Origin: Dendronephthya gigantea
Taxonomy: Eukaryota; Cnidaria; Anthozoa; Malacalcyonacea; Nephtheidae
Reading direction: 5' to 3'
NCBI RefSeq assembly: GCF_004324835.1
Contig: NW_021163187.1
Location: 186,001-250,000 of the forward strand
Length of the DNA: 64,000 nt
Numbering within the stretch: position 1 is the first letter of the stretch; the number at the start of each line of letters is the position of its first letter. The notes under the pieces were generated by a model. The model saw only the letters and a list, made by a program, of their open reading frames with translations, ran no database searches and was not told the DNA's origin. A program made the position numbers and the translations under genes. Positions 1 through 11,374 of the stretch are shown piece by piece.

Positions 1-150
1 AGGTAAAAATTGTTTTGGCAACTTGTTTGTATTTTACTTTTCAATAAAAAAGTAACAATTATCATGAATTTGGGAGAAGTGAAGGGATGATTTTAAACTG
101 TTCTCTTAAATTACATCATATATACTATGTGCTTTTCTGTACTTTTATAG

Positions 151-1929
151 ATATGGGATTTACTCAAAATCAAATGGCATTAATGCTTGGTGTCAGCAAG
201 CGAACAGTGGAAAACAGACTTGCTGAATTTAACATGACACGCATTGAGAGATTCAGTGATATTGATGACGACTCCCTTGATATATACACTAAACGAATAA
301 TCTCGTATTTCCCAAGATCAGGTAAAATAACTATTGGGTAAAATAAACACTCAGGCAAGACAACATAAAGTATCTGGCCATGTATTATGTTGAATGAATG
401 GAGCAGTCTAAATGTCTGAATGAATTGGTGTGAAAATGGTTACATTTTTTAGGAATGAAGACTATAGAAGGAGAGCTTGTGTCACAAGGAATAAGGTTCA
501 AAGAAGGCGAGTACGAGATTCTATCAAAAGAGTAGATCCAGTTGGAAGGAGACTCAGAACAATCAACGCCATACAAAGAAGGGTGTATAACGTACGCTCA
601 CCGTTATCACTTTGGCATATGGATGGAAACCATAAATTGATAAGGTCAGTTAGATTTTAATTATTACCTAAAATGGTGCAGTTGTAGCCAAATACTGCAC
701 AAGTAAAAAAGTGTTCACCACGGTAGATAAAATTGAAACCAACACAAATAAAATCTGTGAAAAAATGTAAATTAGTAAAAGTGGTTTATTTTAAAGAAGT
801 AATATTGTCGTCCCTTGTTACTTTTTTTTTTAGTATGGTCATTTTTGTTTTTTCGTATTAGATGGCGTTTTGTCATACACGGTTGCATCGATGGTTACAG
901 CAGGGTAATTGTGTATCTTGCATGTGTGTTGACAACAAATCTGCAACAGTATTGAAACTGTTTGAAGAGCAATTGCTAAATGGGGGCTTCCATCCAGAGT
1001 TAGAGGGGATATGGGTGTGGAAAACCGTGATGTTGCTCATTACATGTTGAGCCATCAGCAAGAGGACCATCTCGTGGGAGTTATATTACTGGCCGCAGTG
1101 TTCACAATTCAAGGATTGAGCGATTGTGGAGAGATGTATATCAAACCGTTCTATCCATGTTCTACGACCTGTTCACACTTATGGAAACGACGGAATCCTT
1201 GATCCGATAATGAACGCCACCTCTTTTGCCTTCATGAAGTTTATAAGCCTGTCATCAATGATATGCTTACAAAATTTTCAAAACGCTTGGATACATCACA
1301 AGATTGCGCACAGCTGAAAAATAAAAGTCCTCTTCAACAATTTTATTATGGGCATGCAACAAATACAACACGAGAATGGTACTATTGCCAACGAATATTT
1401 TGAAAATCTTTCTGAGGTAAGTTATTCTTGTCGCTATGCAAATTTGCCGCCTTTTTCGAAATAGAGTAATACATACAATTCCATATAAGGCACCATGAAA
1501 AAAGATTTTGTGCAGAAGTCAGAACCTTACTAAAATTGATCATGTTCTCTAGATGAAAAAGGGCTGCAAACTCTGTTCGCTGGGTAAAAAATAGGCATAT
1601 ATAATTATGCAATTTGAATTTGCTCACTTCCTAATATATAAGTCTTATCTATTAGGAATCAATCTACTTAGTTTCGAATTTGGTTTACTTTTTCATTTCT
1701 CCAGACCGAATTAAATACTTATGGTGTGGACGTACAGGCAGGTTTACCACAGTACAATGATGACGACGGAGTAGTAGTGCCGGACACTACAAATCCACTG
1801 GATGAAACAGCTTTTGCTGATTTTTTACACAGAGTGTCAACAGTAGAGCGCACAGACCCATGGGACACTGAACCGTACCTATATGCGTTGCAAACACTTG
1901 ACAATTTACTACCCGAGGAATCGCAGTAG
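151..1929 (+). pseudogene. Integrase-core (DDE) transposase-like gene, broken, four exons visible
   Basis: Four blocks with good splice borders are visible at about 151-321, 453-644, 862-1416 and 1705-1929. The first encodes a helix-turn-helix-like stretch (GFTQNQMALMLGVSKRTVE). The second is basic and ends LWHMDGNHKLIR, and the third continues RFVIHGCIDGYSR, which carries the first Asp expected of an rve-type integrase core. The fourth encodes an acidic tail ending LLPEESQ and a stop. The order (HTH, basic linker, integrase core, acidic tail) matches a multicopy family of integrase-domain proteins that I recall from fish and cnidarians. The core exon is broken in several places, so this copy is probably inactive. 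It may be a DNA transposon or an integrase-derived gene. It is convergent with the HECT gene, with 528 bp between the two stops. The N-terminus may lie outside the window. Confidence 0.7.
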
Positions 1930-2365
1930 TATTTAATAACTGAAAAGTGGGAGTGAGTCTCAACTGCATGATATTCCACAAATTGTGCATATACCACAAA
2001 ACAACAAATGTAAATATCATGTAACCTACATGATAAATGTCAATACAAATACAAATGTCCCCTTTTTTTAGAATTAAAATAATTTCGGGATAATATTGAA
2101 ACATGTATTAAGCGGTATTACTTCTCATAAGCTTGTTTTAAATATAATAGTTTAAAATATTGTACCATATATAAAGTACAATATTGTTGTAAATATTATA
2201 ACTGAGATCGTAAACATCTAAAGCTAATGCCATGTAAATAGATTTTAAACAGACTAATGAATTGGGACTTTTAAACAGATTCAGACATATCTGCTTAATA
2301 ATCTTGTAGTGTAATGTAGAAGAGTGCTCGATACAGTAGAGTAGAGCTGTTACAACAAAATGAGA

Positions 2366-2368
<3 letters not shown>

Positions 2369-2441
<73 letters not shown>
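2369..2441. repeat. (TA)n microsatellite between convergent genes
   Basis: Nearly pure TA dinucleotides with one small interruption near 2406. The array lies between the stop of the integrase-like gene and the stop of the HECT gene. The rest of 1930-2457 is AT-rich with no coding signal and presumably holds both 3' ends. Confidence 0.95.
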
Positions 2442-2448
<7 letters not shown>

Positions 2449-2457
2449 ATCGGTACG

Positions 2458-5400
2458 TTACGCCATTCCAAAATGGGTATTGCTGAAAGCTAAATCAAAT
2501 TTTTGGAACATTTCATCTTGACTTTCAGGAAGAATTTCACCAATAGCCAGCCGTAAAAGGTTGATGCATGTGTTGGAGGTTGGTAGGCACGAACGCGTGC
2601 CGTCACTAAAACACAAAGCAGGCTGGATTGCAAAACCCAGAACAGGCTCATCCTCTGAACCAGTGGCGAATCTTAAGACATCGCCTAGCGATACATTTTC
2701 TCGCCTCCCAGCTAAAGGATTAAATAAAAAGTGTTATATAGGTAAAAAGTTAATTAGATAAAACGTGCAGAACGAAAGAAAATATGAACATACCAGCAAC
2801 CTCTTTGACGTAATTCAAAAAAAGCCTGTATGCCCTGTTCTCTTTCATCCTCTTGTTGGAACCCTGCTCTGAAAATTTTGGCGCCAAAATCTTTACGATT
2901 CTCGGATACGTCAACGGATGGTATGCTGTTCTTCGTAATAGGAAGAGCATCGATGGTCTTTCCTTGATGAGCTGAAAATAAAAATATATTAAAATTAAAT
3001 AGAATTTTTATGATTATGAAAGTAACGGGTACACATAAATCATAAATACACTTCTTTTAATTGTTTCTGTACTCAGTGTTCTATGGCAGTATAACAAATG
3101 TAATTACCTCTACTAATCCAAATTTCGAAAAGCCGTTGCGAAGTTGTTCTTCGGCGTCGTTCAGTTGTTCTGCATGAACACCAAAAAGTTTGGTCAGTAA
3201 TTCTTCGTGCATAAAACACGGTAGCGGTCCGCCTTGTAACATGCTGTAACCTTAAATGAACAGAGTCAGGGTTAACAAAGACATTAACTTGAACGTAGTT
3301 GTAAGTTGCAGTTTAATAATAATAAGTTCTCTTACCAAATACAAGACCAGCTCCAAAGAAGTATCTGCGAGTCTCGGCGACAACATCTTGGCGTAAGGTA
3401 TAGGTATCGCCGCCAACCACAAATAAATGGTCTTTTATCTCGCGGGTCATTGCACCTAGGAACTCTTTCCGAGGACCACCTAGATCCTGTGCGCACTCGC
3501 CAGTAAACGTGACTTCTAAAGGAAGACTAGGATCGCTCACACCAAGTCCACCCAACAACTCGTCCATGCCATCTTCGTAAATGTTTTCCCGCGTAACGAA
3601 AACATCTGTTGTTTCACCTTCAAGTTGCACCGTTGGGTCCATAACATCGAGGGGACGACCCCGCAGAAAGTGGCAAGAGAAGGTTCGCAGAACTTGGACA
3701 GGGTCATCATTTGCAGTTCTGCAATAATATTATAAAAAAATTCCGCTCATAAAAATATCGTTCATTGATGATTACAAGCAAGCTTTGCAATAATACGTAC
3801 GTTGCTTTTAGTGTTGCGTCGATGGCGTTTCGTAGGTGTTCTTCGTATGGCAGAGCCATAGGATCTACTTCCACGCTAAGAACAGAATTAAAAATGTTTA
3901 AATATGAAAGAAATATATATTGGTTTTGATTGCATCGGTGTGGATATTGATTCCGTGTATCATTGAAATTTTCTATTTGGGTAATACCTGTTTTCAAGTT
4001 CAGCGCGATTGCTGTCCTCGATTTCCAACGTTTCATTTGGTTGAGGAACTGGTGCTAATGAATCCAGGTCACTGTCTCTCGCGTCAGTATTAGAGACTAA
4101 TTGTGTCGGGGCGATCTGTTCGTTTAGCGGCAAAGAGGTTGTATTTGAAATTAACGTGTCATCATCCGTAACTTGAACGACGTCGTTTCTAAAGATAAAT
4201 TCAAGAACAAATGAGATGGTGTACCACCTGTAGCCAAATACCGTATAAAGCATGATTTTTTAAAAATGAAGTTCCATTACTATTGCTTTAATTGAATTTC
4301 CAATGTTTTATTGTAAACAGTTCGTACACATAGAGTTGCAAACTATAGTCTTATTAGGTTTTAACATGCTATGAAGAATTGATACCTTTCACTGTTAATT
4401 CCATATCGGCTATTCTCGTCTCCCTCTTCAGTTTCATGCTCATTTGCAGAATGATAATGCTGTCGAAATTGTTAAATAGTTTGTTAAACAAAAACATGTT
4501 TGTCATTTTCCTTCGGCCGATGTAATTTGTCTTAGCATTTACAATGGGAGCGGTGGATTATCTGAAATATCTAAACTTACCTCGCAAGCTTGTAGATGCT
4601 CACTCATTTCACTAACTGAAACGCTTTCACCGCATGATAAGCATATTTCTTTTTCTTCATGAAAACGCACAGTTTCCGTCAAAGGAATACTTCTTTGAAG
4701 CGGTCGTATGTATATTCGGCCATTGCCAAAGCATCTCAGTTGCTCCGTACTGCATGAGCCATGCGAAACCACTTTCAACTTCTTTCTTTCCTTTTCCTGA
4801 CTCACCAAAATTTGAAAGCCACCAGAAAAGCGCAACGGAGGATAAGCCCTATTAAGGATAAGGATAAGGATAAGGCCATGCCATGATGTTATACCTGCCA
4901 CTCACTCATAAAATTAGCCAGGCCTATTATGAATAATAGTCAAAAAAGAGTGCAGTCCTAACAAACAAACAAAGAAACAAGTAATTTTAACAATGTCGTA
5001 CTCGAATAACACTTCTTTCACAGCAGCCGCAGTAGCGGATACGGGAAAAGACACACGTTTTTCGCCCAGACCGTTTTCTAGAAGCTCCAATTTCTCAGAG
5101 CAAGATGGTGCCTCAGTAGCTCCCCTCTCAGCGAAGCAGAACATCGTCTTTGTCAAACACTTTTCTACAGGAATAATTATAAGTGTTTTGTATCATAATT
5201 TAAATTTAAAACGTTACAAATACAATAATCCACTGGCACTGTTACCTTTCTTGGCAGGTGCACGTCTTCTACGGCCGGGAATTTGCCTAGAGTATGGTTG
5301 TACCCTCTAAAAATTTGTAAATTAAACCAACTAGTTAAATTTTGCCTCTCTTTTCATTTCTCAAAATATCCCACCTCCCTTCTTACTATTTTTTTGGGGG

Positions 5401-5678
5401 GGGGGTTTATGGTCACATGTTTCATGAATACATGCAGTATAAAAAGTTACCGCTTGTCGGCTAAACAATCTTCGGTGTTCTTCTAGATGCCGAGAATTGG
5501 TTGCCGAGGTTGAGGCAGCTTGTTCACCAGTGGATGTGCTACTAGAGGCACTTGTAGTTTGACCGTTTTGCCCGTTATTTACAGCAGAAGTCGAGGGTTG
5601 GGCTTGCTGTGACCTCTCTCTGTTATGCAGCATCTGCACAACCTGCATTAATGCATTTACTGTGTCCACATTATTACT
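2458..5678 (-). CDS. HECT-type E3 ubiquitin ligase (G2E3-like multicopy family), 11 exons
   Basis: I assembled exons 5678-5451, 5306-5246, 5164-5002, 4848-4581, 4459-4386, 4188-3988, 3875-3801, 3718-3336, 3250-3108, 2971-2794 and 2711-2458. All have GT-AG borders, and the phases agree at every junction (2028 nt). The first in-frame Met is at 5648, giving about 665 aa; an upstream exon in phase 0 is possible but was not found. The protein has a Ser/Gln-rich N-terminus, a basic patch (GRRRRAPAKK), a middle domain (FCFAERGA; AYPPLRFSGGFQIL), a Cys/His motif (CLSCG then HLQACE), an acidic linker, and then a HECT fold. HECT landmarks are DLGGPRKEF, YSMLQGGPLPCF and LPTSNTC, whose last Cys would form the ubiquitin thioester, followed by the C-terminus NTHFGMA. 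Together these match HECT ligases of the G2E3-like kind. The gene looks intact, unlike its integrase neighbour. Its substrate is unknown. Confidence 0.85.
4853..4876. repeat. Short (AAGGAT)n microsatellite in a HECT-gene intron
   Basis: About four units of AAGGAT lie directly upstream of the 3' splice site of the exon starting at 4848. On the gene strand they give a pyrimidine-rich (ATCCTT)n tract, which may serve as the polypyrimidine tract. Confidence 0.8.
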
Positions 5679-5893
5679 CTAAAAAATAAAAAAAATCTTT
5701 AAAATAAAATTTTGGTGACACCATAATGTACAATTGTATAATTTTGAGAATATTCAAGCAATTAACATAATTTTAAATGAATATTGAATGTAATATTCCC
5801 ACCATTGTTGCATACACTTTAAGGATTTTACCAACAGCTGAAACGTAACACAAAGTTGAAATTATTTCATTATCATCTGCTAGGGAGCCTAAA

Positions 5894-6426
5894 CAGGGCC
5901 GGATTAACATCGCGCGAGTCCCGTGGCAGGTTTTTGGCGCGGGGCCCCCATCCCCTGGTATGAAAACTTTTAAATTCAAAGACACACAAATTTGGTAATT
6001 GTTTTTTGTTTTATCTGTTATTCATTTTTTTGGATGTAATTACGTCTTAGGAATTGTTTAATGCATTCTTGAGTGTAAAAGAAGTAAATCAGAAGTAACA
6101 CTGTAGCTGCAACATGATACAGGAGACAATGGTCCGATACAGGACCAGGTCGGCAACACGTGTAAACAGGATCATATAACAGCGCAACAAGAGATTAAAT
6201 ACTAACGGGGATCTATATTTTCCTGGGTTAACTAAAGAGTGTAGGAGCCCTGAATGCGTTAGTCATGAAGACCCTAAATGCGCGAGTACCTTAAGTGCGC
6301 AAAGGATATAAAATGGGTGTGTTTTCGTTAAAACGAGCTCGGCACAGTAAAGCGCGATGCCCCCATAAGCGCGAGGCCCGCGGCATATTCCGCATCTGCC
6401 ACATGGTTAACCCGGCTAGCCCTGTC
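5894..6426. mobile_element. hAT-like MITE, 8-bp target duplication
   Basis: The left end starts CAGGGCCGGATTAAC and the right end, reversed, contains CAGGGCTAGCCGGGTTAAC. Both ends share GC-rich blocks (GCGCGAG, CCCGTGG-like). The element is flanked by AGCCTAAA at 5886-5893 and again at 6427-6434. An 8-bp duplication and CAGGG ends are typical of hAT. It has no ORF, is about 533 bp, and lies upstream of the HECT gene. Confidence 0.75.
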
Positions 6427-6434
6427 AGCCTAAA

Positions 6435-6906
6435 TACAATTATTTCAAATGTTACATGGAAAAATCAGTGACAATTCTTTAACGTATAACTTATATTTTT
6501 AAGCCATATTTTCCGGCCATATTTTCCCGAATAAACAATTCGCACTTTCTTTCTCCTGAAAGCGCAAACGCACACATGGCCCTTTGCCCTTTACCCGGCC
6601 GTTTTCTATAAATAATTTACTCTAAATAACAAGGAGATATTGTTCAAGAACAGAGTATAAATCTTTGAACACATACCTTTATACTGAGATCTTCCAGGGG
6701 AAAAATATTTGCCAGCAAAATGCAAAAAAGCTTGGAAAATGTCGCGATACAAAATAACGGTGTGCGAACGTCGAAGTGTGAGTTGCGGAAAGGACTTTGA
6801 ACGATATCTCATTTCAATAAACATGCGGCAAATTTCCATATTTTGATTTTATTTCCGTAAAATTTCTTTCAAGGAAGTATAAATAACAAGATGGAAGCAT
6901 CTTGTT
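6435..6906. other. Intergenic, no supported gene
   Basis: AT-rich sequence. One short minus-strand ORF (6839-6606) ends near a plausible splice donor, but its phase does not fit the first HECT exon found. Nothing else is supportable here. Confidence 0.5.
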
Positions 6907-7513
6907 GATTCACTTCACAACATGATGAATCAACTTACAACAAGACGTGTCAAGAACGCACAAGTTACGTCAAATCAAAATATGCCGTGTCATTTCACTT
7001 GGACGCGAATCGTTTCACCTTTGGTGAAGCCATTTCACATCTTGTTGAGTGATTTCACATTTATTTGAGTGATTTCACATGATTTTGAATCTGTTCACAT
7101 CTAGCTGAACGACGCCGCCTTTAACTGGGCCGTTTCACATTGAGTTACATTGTCGCATATTAGATCGAATCGCGTCTCATCTGGTTGAATGGTGTCGAAT
7201 TTAGTTGAGCTATTTTAAAACACATCGGATGGCTGTAAAAAAGCATGAATTATTTGACAGCTTACTGGGTCACTCTTATACGACTTGTTGCGTCACTGCA
7301 AAATACATCAAGTCATTTCACTTGGTCCATACGAATCAGTTCAATAATAGCCGAATTAATACACAGTGAAGTGAATCGTTTCAACTTTGAACGAGTCATT
7401 TCTTGTTTTGTCCAGTCATATTACTACAATATGTTCAAGCATTTCTAAACACATTGAATCATTCGTGTTTGTTATGAATGATTTCTGTTTATGTCCATTC
7501 ATTTCACACGTGT
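6907..7513. repeat. Cryptic tandem array with an exact 20-bp period
   Basis: Cut at 20 bp from 6907, successive units line up as GAATC-N-TTTCACAT-NNN-GTT variants (e.g. GAGTGATTTCACATTTATTT, GAATCTGTTCACATCTAGCT, GAATCGCGTCTCATCTGGTT). The phase holds without slips for about 20 units, then continues with 1-2-bp shifts to about 7513. Units diverge strongly, so it looks like intergenic DNA at first sight. No protein of matching frame is open across it (20 is not a multiple of 3). Confidence 0.75.
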
Positions 7514-7802
7514 AACATTTTTGGTGGTAACGGCCGCCCATAATTGTCACAATCAGAGCTCACACTTGACCTATCAATGCACTTGATGACAGAGGAGCTG
7601 ACCTGAAACAAGGTCTGGGTAGTGAATTTAAACGCGAAGCGGTTCGGTGAATCGGCAATAGCGCACAATTTTGGTCAACTTGCTCAATTGCTTGAATGCG
7701 ATAATTTCGTCTCATTCGTCTGTTGCTAAATCGTTTTTAAAGTGATAAAACAGAGTCTCAAAGTTTTGCATGTAATGTCCAATCATTCTATTATACATTA
7801 TA

Positions 7803-7927
7803 CACTTAATGTATGCTTCCGAGGAAAATAGCGAGTATTGTTTTTCCCAGAAGTCTGAGTCGAGGGAAACATTGAGACTCGAGGGAAAACAAAACTCGCT
7901 ATTTCCCGAGGTAGTGTACATTAAGTG
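7803..7927. repeat. Hairpin element (inverted repeat)
   Basis: Left arm CACTTAATGTA...GAGGAAAATAGCGAGT is repeated in reverse as ACTCGCTATTTCCCGAG...TACATTAAGTG, with a short loop around GAGACTCGAGGG. It probably belongs to a foldback MITE family. No target duplication was identified. Confidence 0.7.
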
Positions 7928-8150
7928 CTTTGTTATATAACCAAAACATACATGTGACACAACAATTTCATTTAAAAAAACCACTTTACTTTGTTATGAC
8001 AAGACGCGGGCAACAATTTTTCACTGCATTGCATTTACCGGCTTAAAATCATGTGACTGCGAATGAACCAATCACATTTAAAATACACATCACCTATATA
8101 ACAATGTCTATTATATCTGATCGATAGACTGATCCAAACACGCGGGAACG

Positions 8151-8320
8151 CAATGGCGTACGAGACACGATAATTTGGGGTTGGGGGGTTGGGTTGGGCA
8201 CATATTCATATATTCATATTAACAGGCCGTAAAGACAATAGATTTGAAAAAAAAATCAATCTTGCACAACATGAATATTTCAATATGTGCCCCCCAATTA
8301 TCGTCTCTCGCACGCCACTG
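8151..8320. mobile_element. hAT-like MITE (CAGTGGCGT ends), 170 bp
   Basis: The ends read CAATGGCGTACGAGACACG and, reversed, CAGTGGCGTGCGAGAGACG, both followed by ATAATT and a G-rich tract. Flanking 8-mers are CGGGAACG (8143-8150) and CGGGAATG (8321-8328), a duplication with one later change. It is the same family as the element at 39115-39259. Confidence 0.8.
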
Positions 8321-8654
8321 CGGGAATGTTTCGAGAGTTAAAGAAATGCGCGCGAAACACGAGCTGAACGCGATTAATGTTAAGGAAATTTAAGTTTCTC
8401 TTGAAAGTACAGACACGACTTTAGTTATTGATAGATGGAGATTTATTAAAAGCATATTGCAGCTATAAGAGCTGAATTGCGTGCAAATTTATAAAAATGT
8501 AGTAGAAGTAAGTTATATAAGGTTACGAATTAAAATTTAGATAAAATCTATTTACATTGCTTACATAAAAAACCATTAGATGCGTTATATGCGTTACTAC
8601 TAGCTATAATAAATGAATTTGAAAAACGTTTAGTTTTGGTGCGCGGCACCATTA

Positions 8655-8930
8655 CAGTAAAGGCCTGTGTTTCCTCAAATTATATTTAACATCATTATTT
8701 GTTTCAGGTAATAAATCTTTGATTTTACATCCAGGTTTGTCCATGATTGCCTTGAACTGTTTCATTGTCAGTGTTTCATGATGATCATCAATTGCACTTA
8801 TTTTTGCAAGTTTTAAAGCGTCGGAGTAGGTTTTTTCCTGGAAAAATACACCTCAGTGCTCTTTTCTGAATTCGCTCTAGGTCTTCACGTAGAGCAGGCA
8901 TAGTGTATTGACGATCTTATGAATGCAAAG
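8655..8930 (-). pseudogene. LINE reverse-transcriptase 3'-end fragment
   Basis: The minus strand reads ...LREDLERIQKRALRCIFPGK and, after one frame change, TYSDALKLAKIS...CKIKDLLPETNN...YNLRKHRPL. This is the C-terminal tail typical of CR1/jockey-like LINE ORF2 proteins (RIQ-RALR-I, then YNLR). It is truncated on both sides with no complete domain left, so it is a dead fragment. Confidence 0.6.
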
Positions 8931-8994
8931 TAGTATAAAACAAGGTCAGCCTCTGAAACCGCAGCACGCTTAAGTTGTATTAAAAAATGTAATT

Positions 8995-9480
8995 TTCAGT
9001 TTCCCACCAGGAAAGTCCCTATTGAAGAAGGAGCAGGACATATTGGTGGAACTCCGTGCCTTACTTCCCTAGAACGTTCCAACAAATTGGATATCGGCAT
9101 TGGTGGTGGCCCTATAAAGAAAGACTGTCGTATCCGGGTGTGTATTGACCCGAAGCATATCAATTAAACCCTGAAGAGGAACCACTATCCTCTTCCAACC
9201 ATAAAAGATATTCTACCGCAGTTTGTCGAAAGCGAGATGTTTTACTGTATTGGATGCGAAGAATGGATTTTAGCAAGTTGTTTTAGATGCATGAGGAGAG
9301 CAGTTTTGCTACGACCTTTTTGGGACGCCTTGGGGAAGATGCAGATGGTTAAGAATGCCGTTTGGAATCTCACCAGCTCCGGAGGGATTTCAAAAAAGAT
9401 TGGATGAAGCGTTGGTTGGGTTGAAGGGATGTAAGGCGATAGCTGATGATGTCCTGGTGTCTGGTTGTGGCGAAACGTGG
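8995..9480 (+). mobile_element. Ty3/Gypsy-type LTR retrotransposon fossil (reverse-transcriptase fragment)
   Basis: A short internal piece of a Gypsy pol gene. RMPFGISPAPEGFQ and the nearby KGCKAIADDVLV region are typical of the Ty3/Gypsy reverse transcriptase palm. There are no LTRs, gag, protease or integrase around it. It is broken in several places and looks old. Its downstream edge abuts an unrelated LINE fragment. Confidence 0.75.
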
Positions 9481-9499
9481 TTGTGGGAAATACTCACCT

Positions 9500-9720
9500 C
9501 GAAATTAATACTAATTACAAATATATACGTAATATATATTAATGATCTACCGAACTGTGTCAAGAAGACAGCTCCCTGCCTACATGCGGATGACAGGCAA
9601 ATTTTTGCCTATCTTAAGACTCTGTAGTGTTGGCAAATGATATTAATTCGGAGTTGGACAATGTTTTTGGTTGGTACAAACACATATGTTTTATTCCATC
9701 ACATTTAGCAAATATTGCGG
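9500..9720 (+). mobile_element. LINE reverse-transcriptase fragment
   Basis: The sequence reads IYVIYINDLPNCVKKTAPC followed by HADD, matching the LYINDLPN and FADD blocks of CR1-like LINE ORF2. It joins directly to the Gypsy fragment, so one invaded or recombined with the other. It is too short and degraded to assign to a family. Confidence 0.6.
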
Positions 9721-9797
9721 ATTTGTATATAGAAAACCTGTTACAGTAAATGAAATATATTATTTTGTCCGTGTAAGAAATGTCTTTAGTGCTTTAC

Positions 9798-10226
9798 TTA
9801 GTTTAAGGTAGCATTATGCGTCTGCAAAATAGTTTGTTGAAACGCGCTCACACATGAGAAAACAAGTATGAACGCCGCCCCGCCAATAATTGAACGCTTT
9901 CTACCGTGTTTGTCCGACACCCAACCGCAAAACGGCGTCCCAACGATTTTTCCGGCTGATGTAGAGATTGTCAATACCACAGCCATAATTGAAGAGATAT
10001 TCCAGTCTGGTTTCAAACTGGGAAGTATAGCGGGTAAAATGGCTGTTCCCAGACCACATGTCATTACTAGGAGACAAAGAAACGCCAAGACTTTCTAATA
10101 AAGAAGTCCCAATCCTAGATGATCCAGAATCTCGTCAATTGAGCGAGATTTGAAAAGATTATCTTTCAAATTCGCAGCTTCCTCTTCGGCATCTGAAATA
10201 TGTTGGTATTTGACTTCGACCTTCAT
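9798..10226 (-). pseudogene. Truncated MFS transporter gene fragment (SVOP/SV2-like)
   Basis: It starts with an ATG at 10226 and reads MKVEVKYQHISDAEEEAAN, then SIDEILDHLGLG, an in-frame TAG at about 10100, and then LAFLCLLVMTCGLGTAILPA. After this comes the loop 2-3 signature of the major facilitator superfamily, GWVSDKHGRKRS (motif A, G-x-x-x-D-x-x-G-R). The IDEILDHLGFG-like N-terminus followed by TM1-TM4 is how SVOP/SV2-type transporters begin. The frame ends after about four membrane segments instead of twelve and runs into a region of transposon scraps. With the internal stop and truncation I read it as a pseudogene. It has no visible introns, so it may be retrocopied. Confidence 0.65.
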
Positions 10227-10708
10227 ACTTGGTGGTGATTAGTTTGATCTATATATATATATTTCTCTTCTCACAAAAGACCCCCGAAGAACCGACGCAG
10301 TGTGTTCTTAAGTATTTTGTACATCAATACTGACTTGGCACCAGACCTTAAACATAACTAACAATGAATACTCTTGTTTTATTGTTTTCACTTAACAAAG
10401 AGTGCTGGTAATTACGTCATTCCAACTATCACTCATGCATGTAATCATTCTTGCGTGTAAAAAGTTACGAGAGAACGGAGTAAACGGGGGAAAAAGTCCA
10501 ATTTTGAAACGTTTCGCGGCGGACATAATCAGTTTATCAAATTTTTTGATATTGCGATACATTGCACAAAAGATTCCAAACTTTTACCTCTTTAACTGAA
10601 CTTGGATTTTCAACGTGTCATTTTCTTTGCACAAGCGGTTAAAAATGAGGCTTTTACAAACCGTTCTCCCGCTTTTCGAGGTTAATTTTCTGCTAGTTTT
10701 TACTGTTA

Positions 10709-11183
10709 GGCCCTGTTCATATGAGCCGGGCTGGCCCGCTTTGCCGGGCTGACTCGCTAGAGGCGAGATCCCGCTTCCTAAGTTGTTTCTATATGTTTTT
10801 GAAATTTGATTCACATGGAAAGCGGGCCAGCCCGCTTTGGCGAGATCTCGCTTGAGCGAGGCGAGATCTCGGCAAAACGGGCTCATATGAACGCACTAGG
10901 CGGGCTAGCCCGGTAAACTGGGCTGAAAATCGTCGATCGCTTTCTCTACAAATATACCTTCATAGCACCATTTCGCCATTTTCGCAAACCAAAAGAACAC
11001 AATACATTTCAAAAATTAACGAAATATATCTGCCCAAAACCGCTGTAATCAATGCAAGCAACATTTTTCGATTTGTGAAGCATCAACAAATGATGTAACG
11101 CTACCGGGCTAGCCCACCTCATGTGAATAAGAAAATAAACCAGCCCGGCAAAGCGAGCTAGCCCGGCTCATATGAACAGGGCC
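10709..11183. mobile_element. Harbinger-like MITE, TTA target duplication, 475 bp
   Basis: The ends are GGCCCTGTTCATATGAGCCG and its reverse complement, flanked by TTA at 10706-10708 and 11184-11186. A 3-bp TTA duplication fits PIF/Harbinger. The interior repeats GCGGGCCAGCCCG-like palindromes several times. There is no transposase. I recall similar GTTCATATGAGCC-ended repeats from anthozoan genomes; that is memory and was not searched. Confidence 0.8.
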
Positions 11184-11374
11184 TTAGATAAGCCAGAAGA
11201 TGCTAAAATACTTAGACGTAAATATATTTTTGAGATATCTTGATAAAATGATAGTTTTCTGAACATTTTAAAATCTTCTAGTTTTTTCTGATACACCCTG
11301 TATAGCGGTTATTTATAGAAAAAGTATTGAAATTTATAAAAATATAGGTTACGGTGTGCGCACTCTCTTTCTCC

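Noticed and set aside
4851-4877. Interstitial telomere-like repeat
   Set aside because: The unit is AAGGAT, not TTAGGG/CCCTAA, and there are only about four copies. It is a plain microsatellite.
6606-6839. First exon of the HECT gene (starts with Met, ends at a good donor AAAG|GTATG)
   Set aside because: It would end in phase 1, while the first located HECT exon begins in phase 0 and would meet a stop when joined.
6907-7513. CRISPR-like array
   Set aside because: The units are directly adjacent with no spacers, the repeats are strongly diverged, and the setting is eukaryotic.
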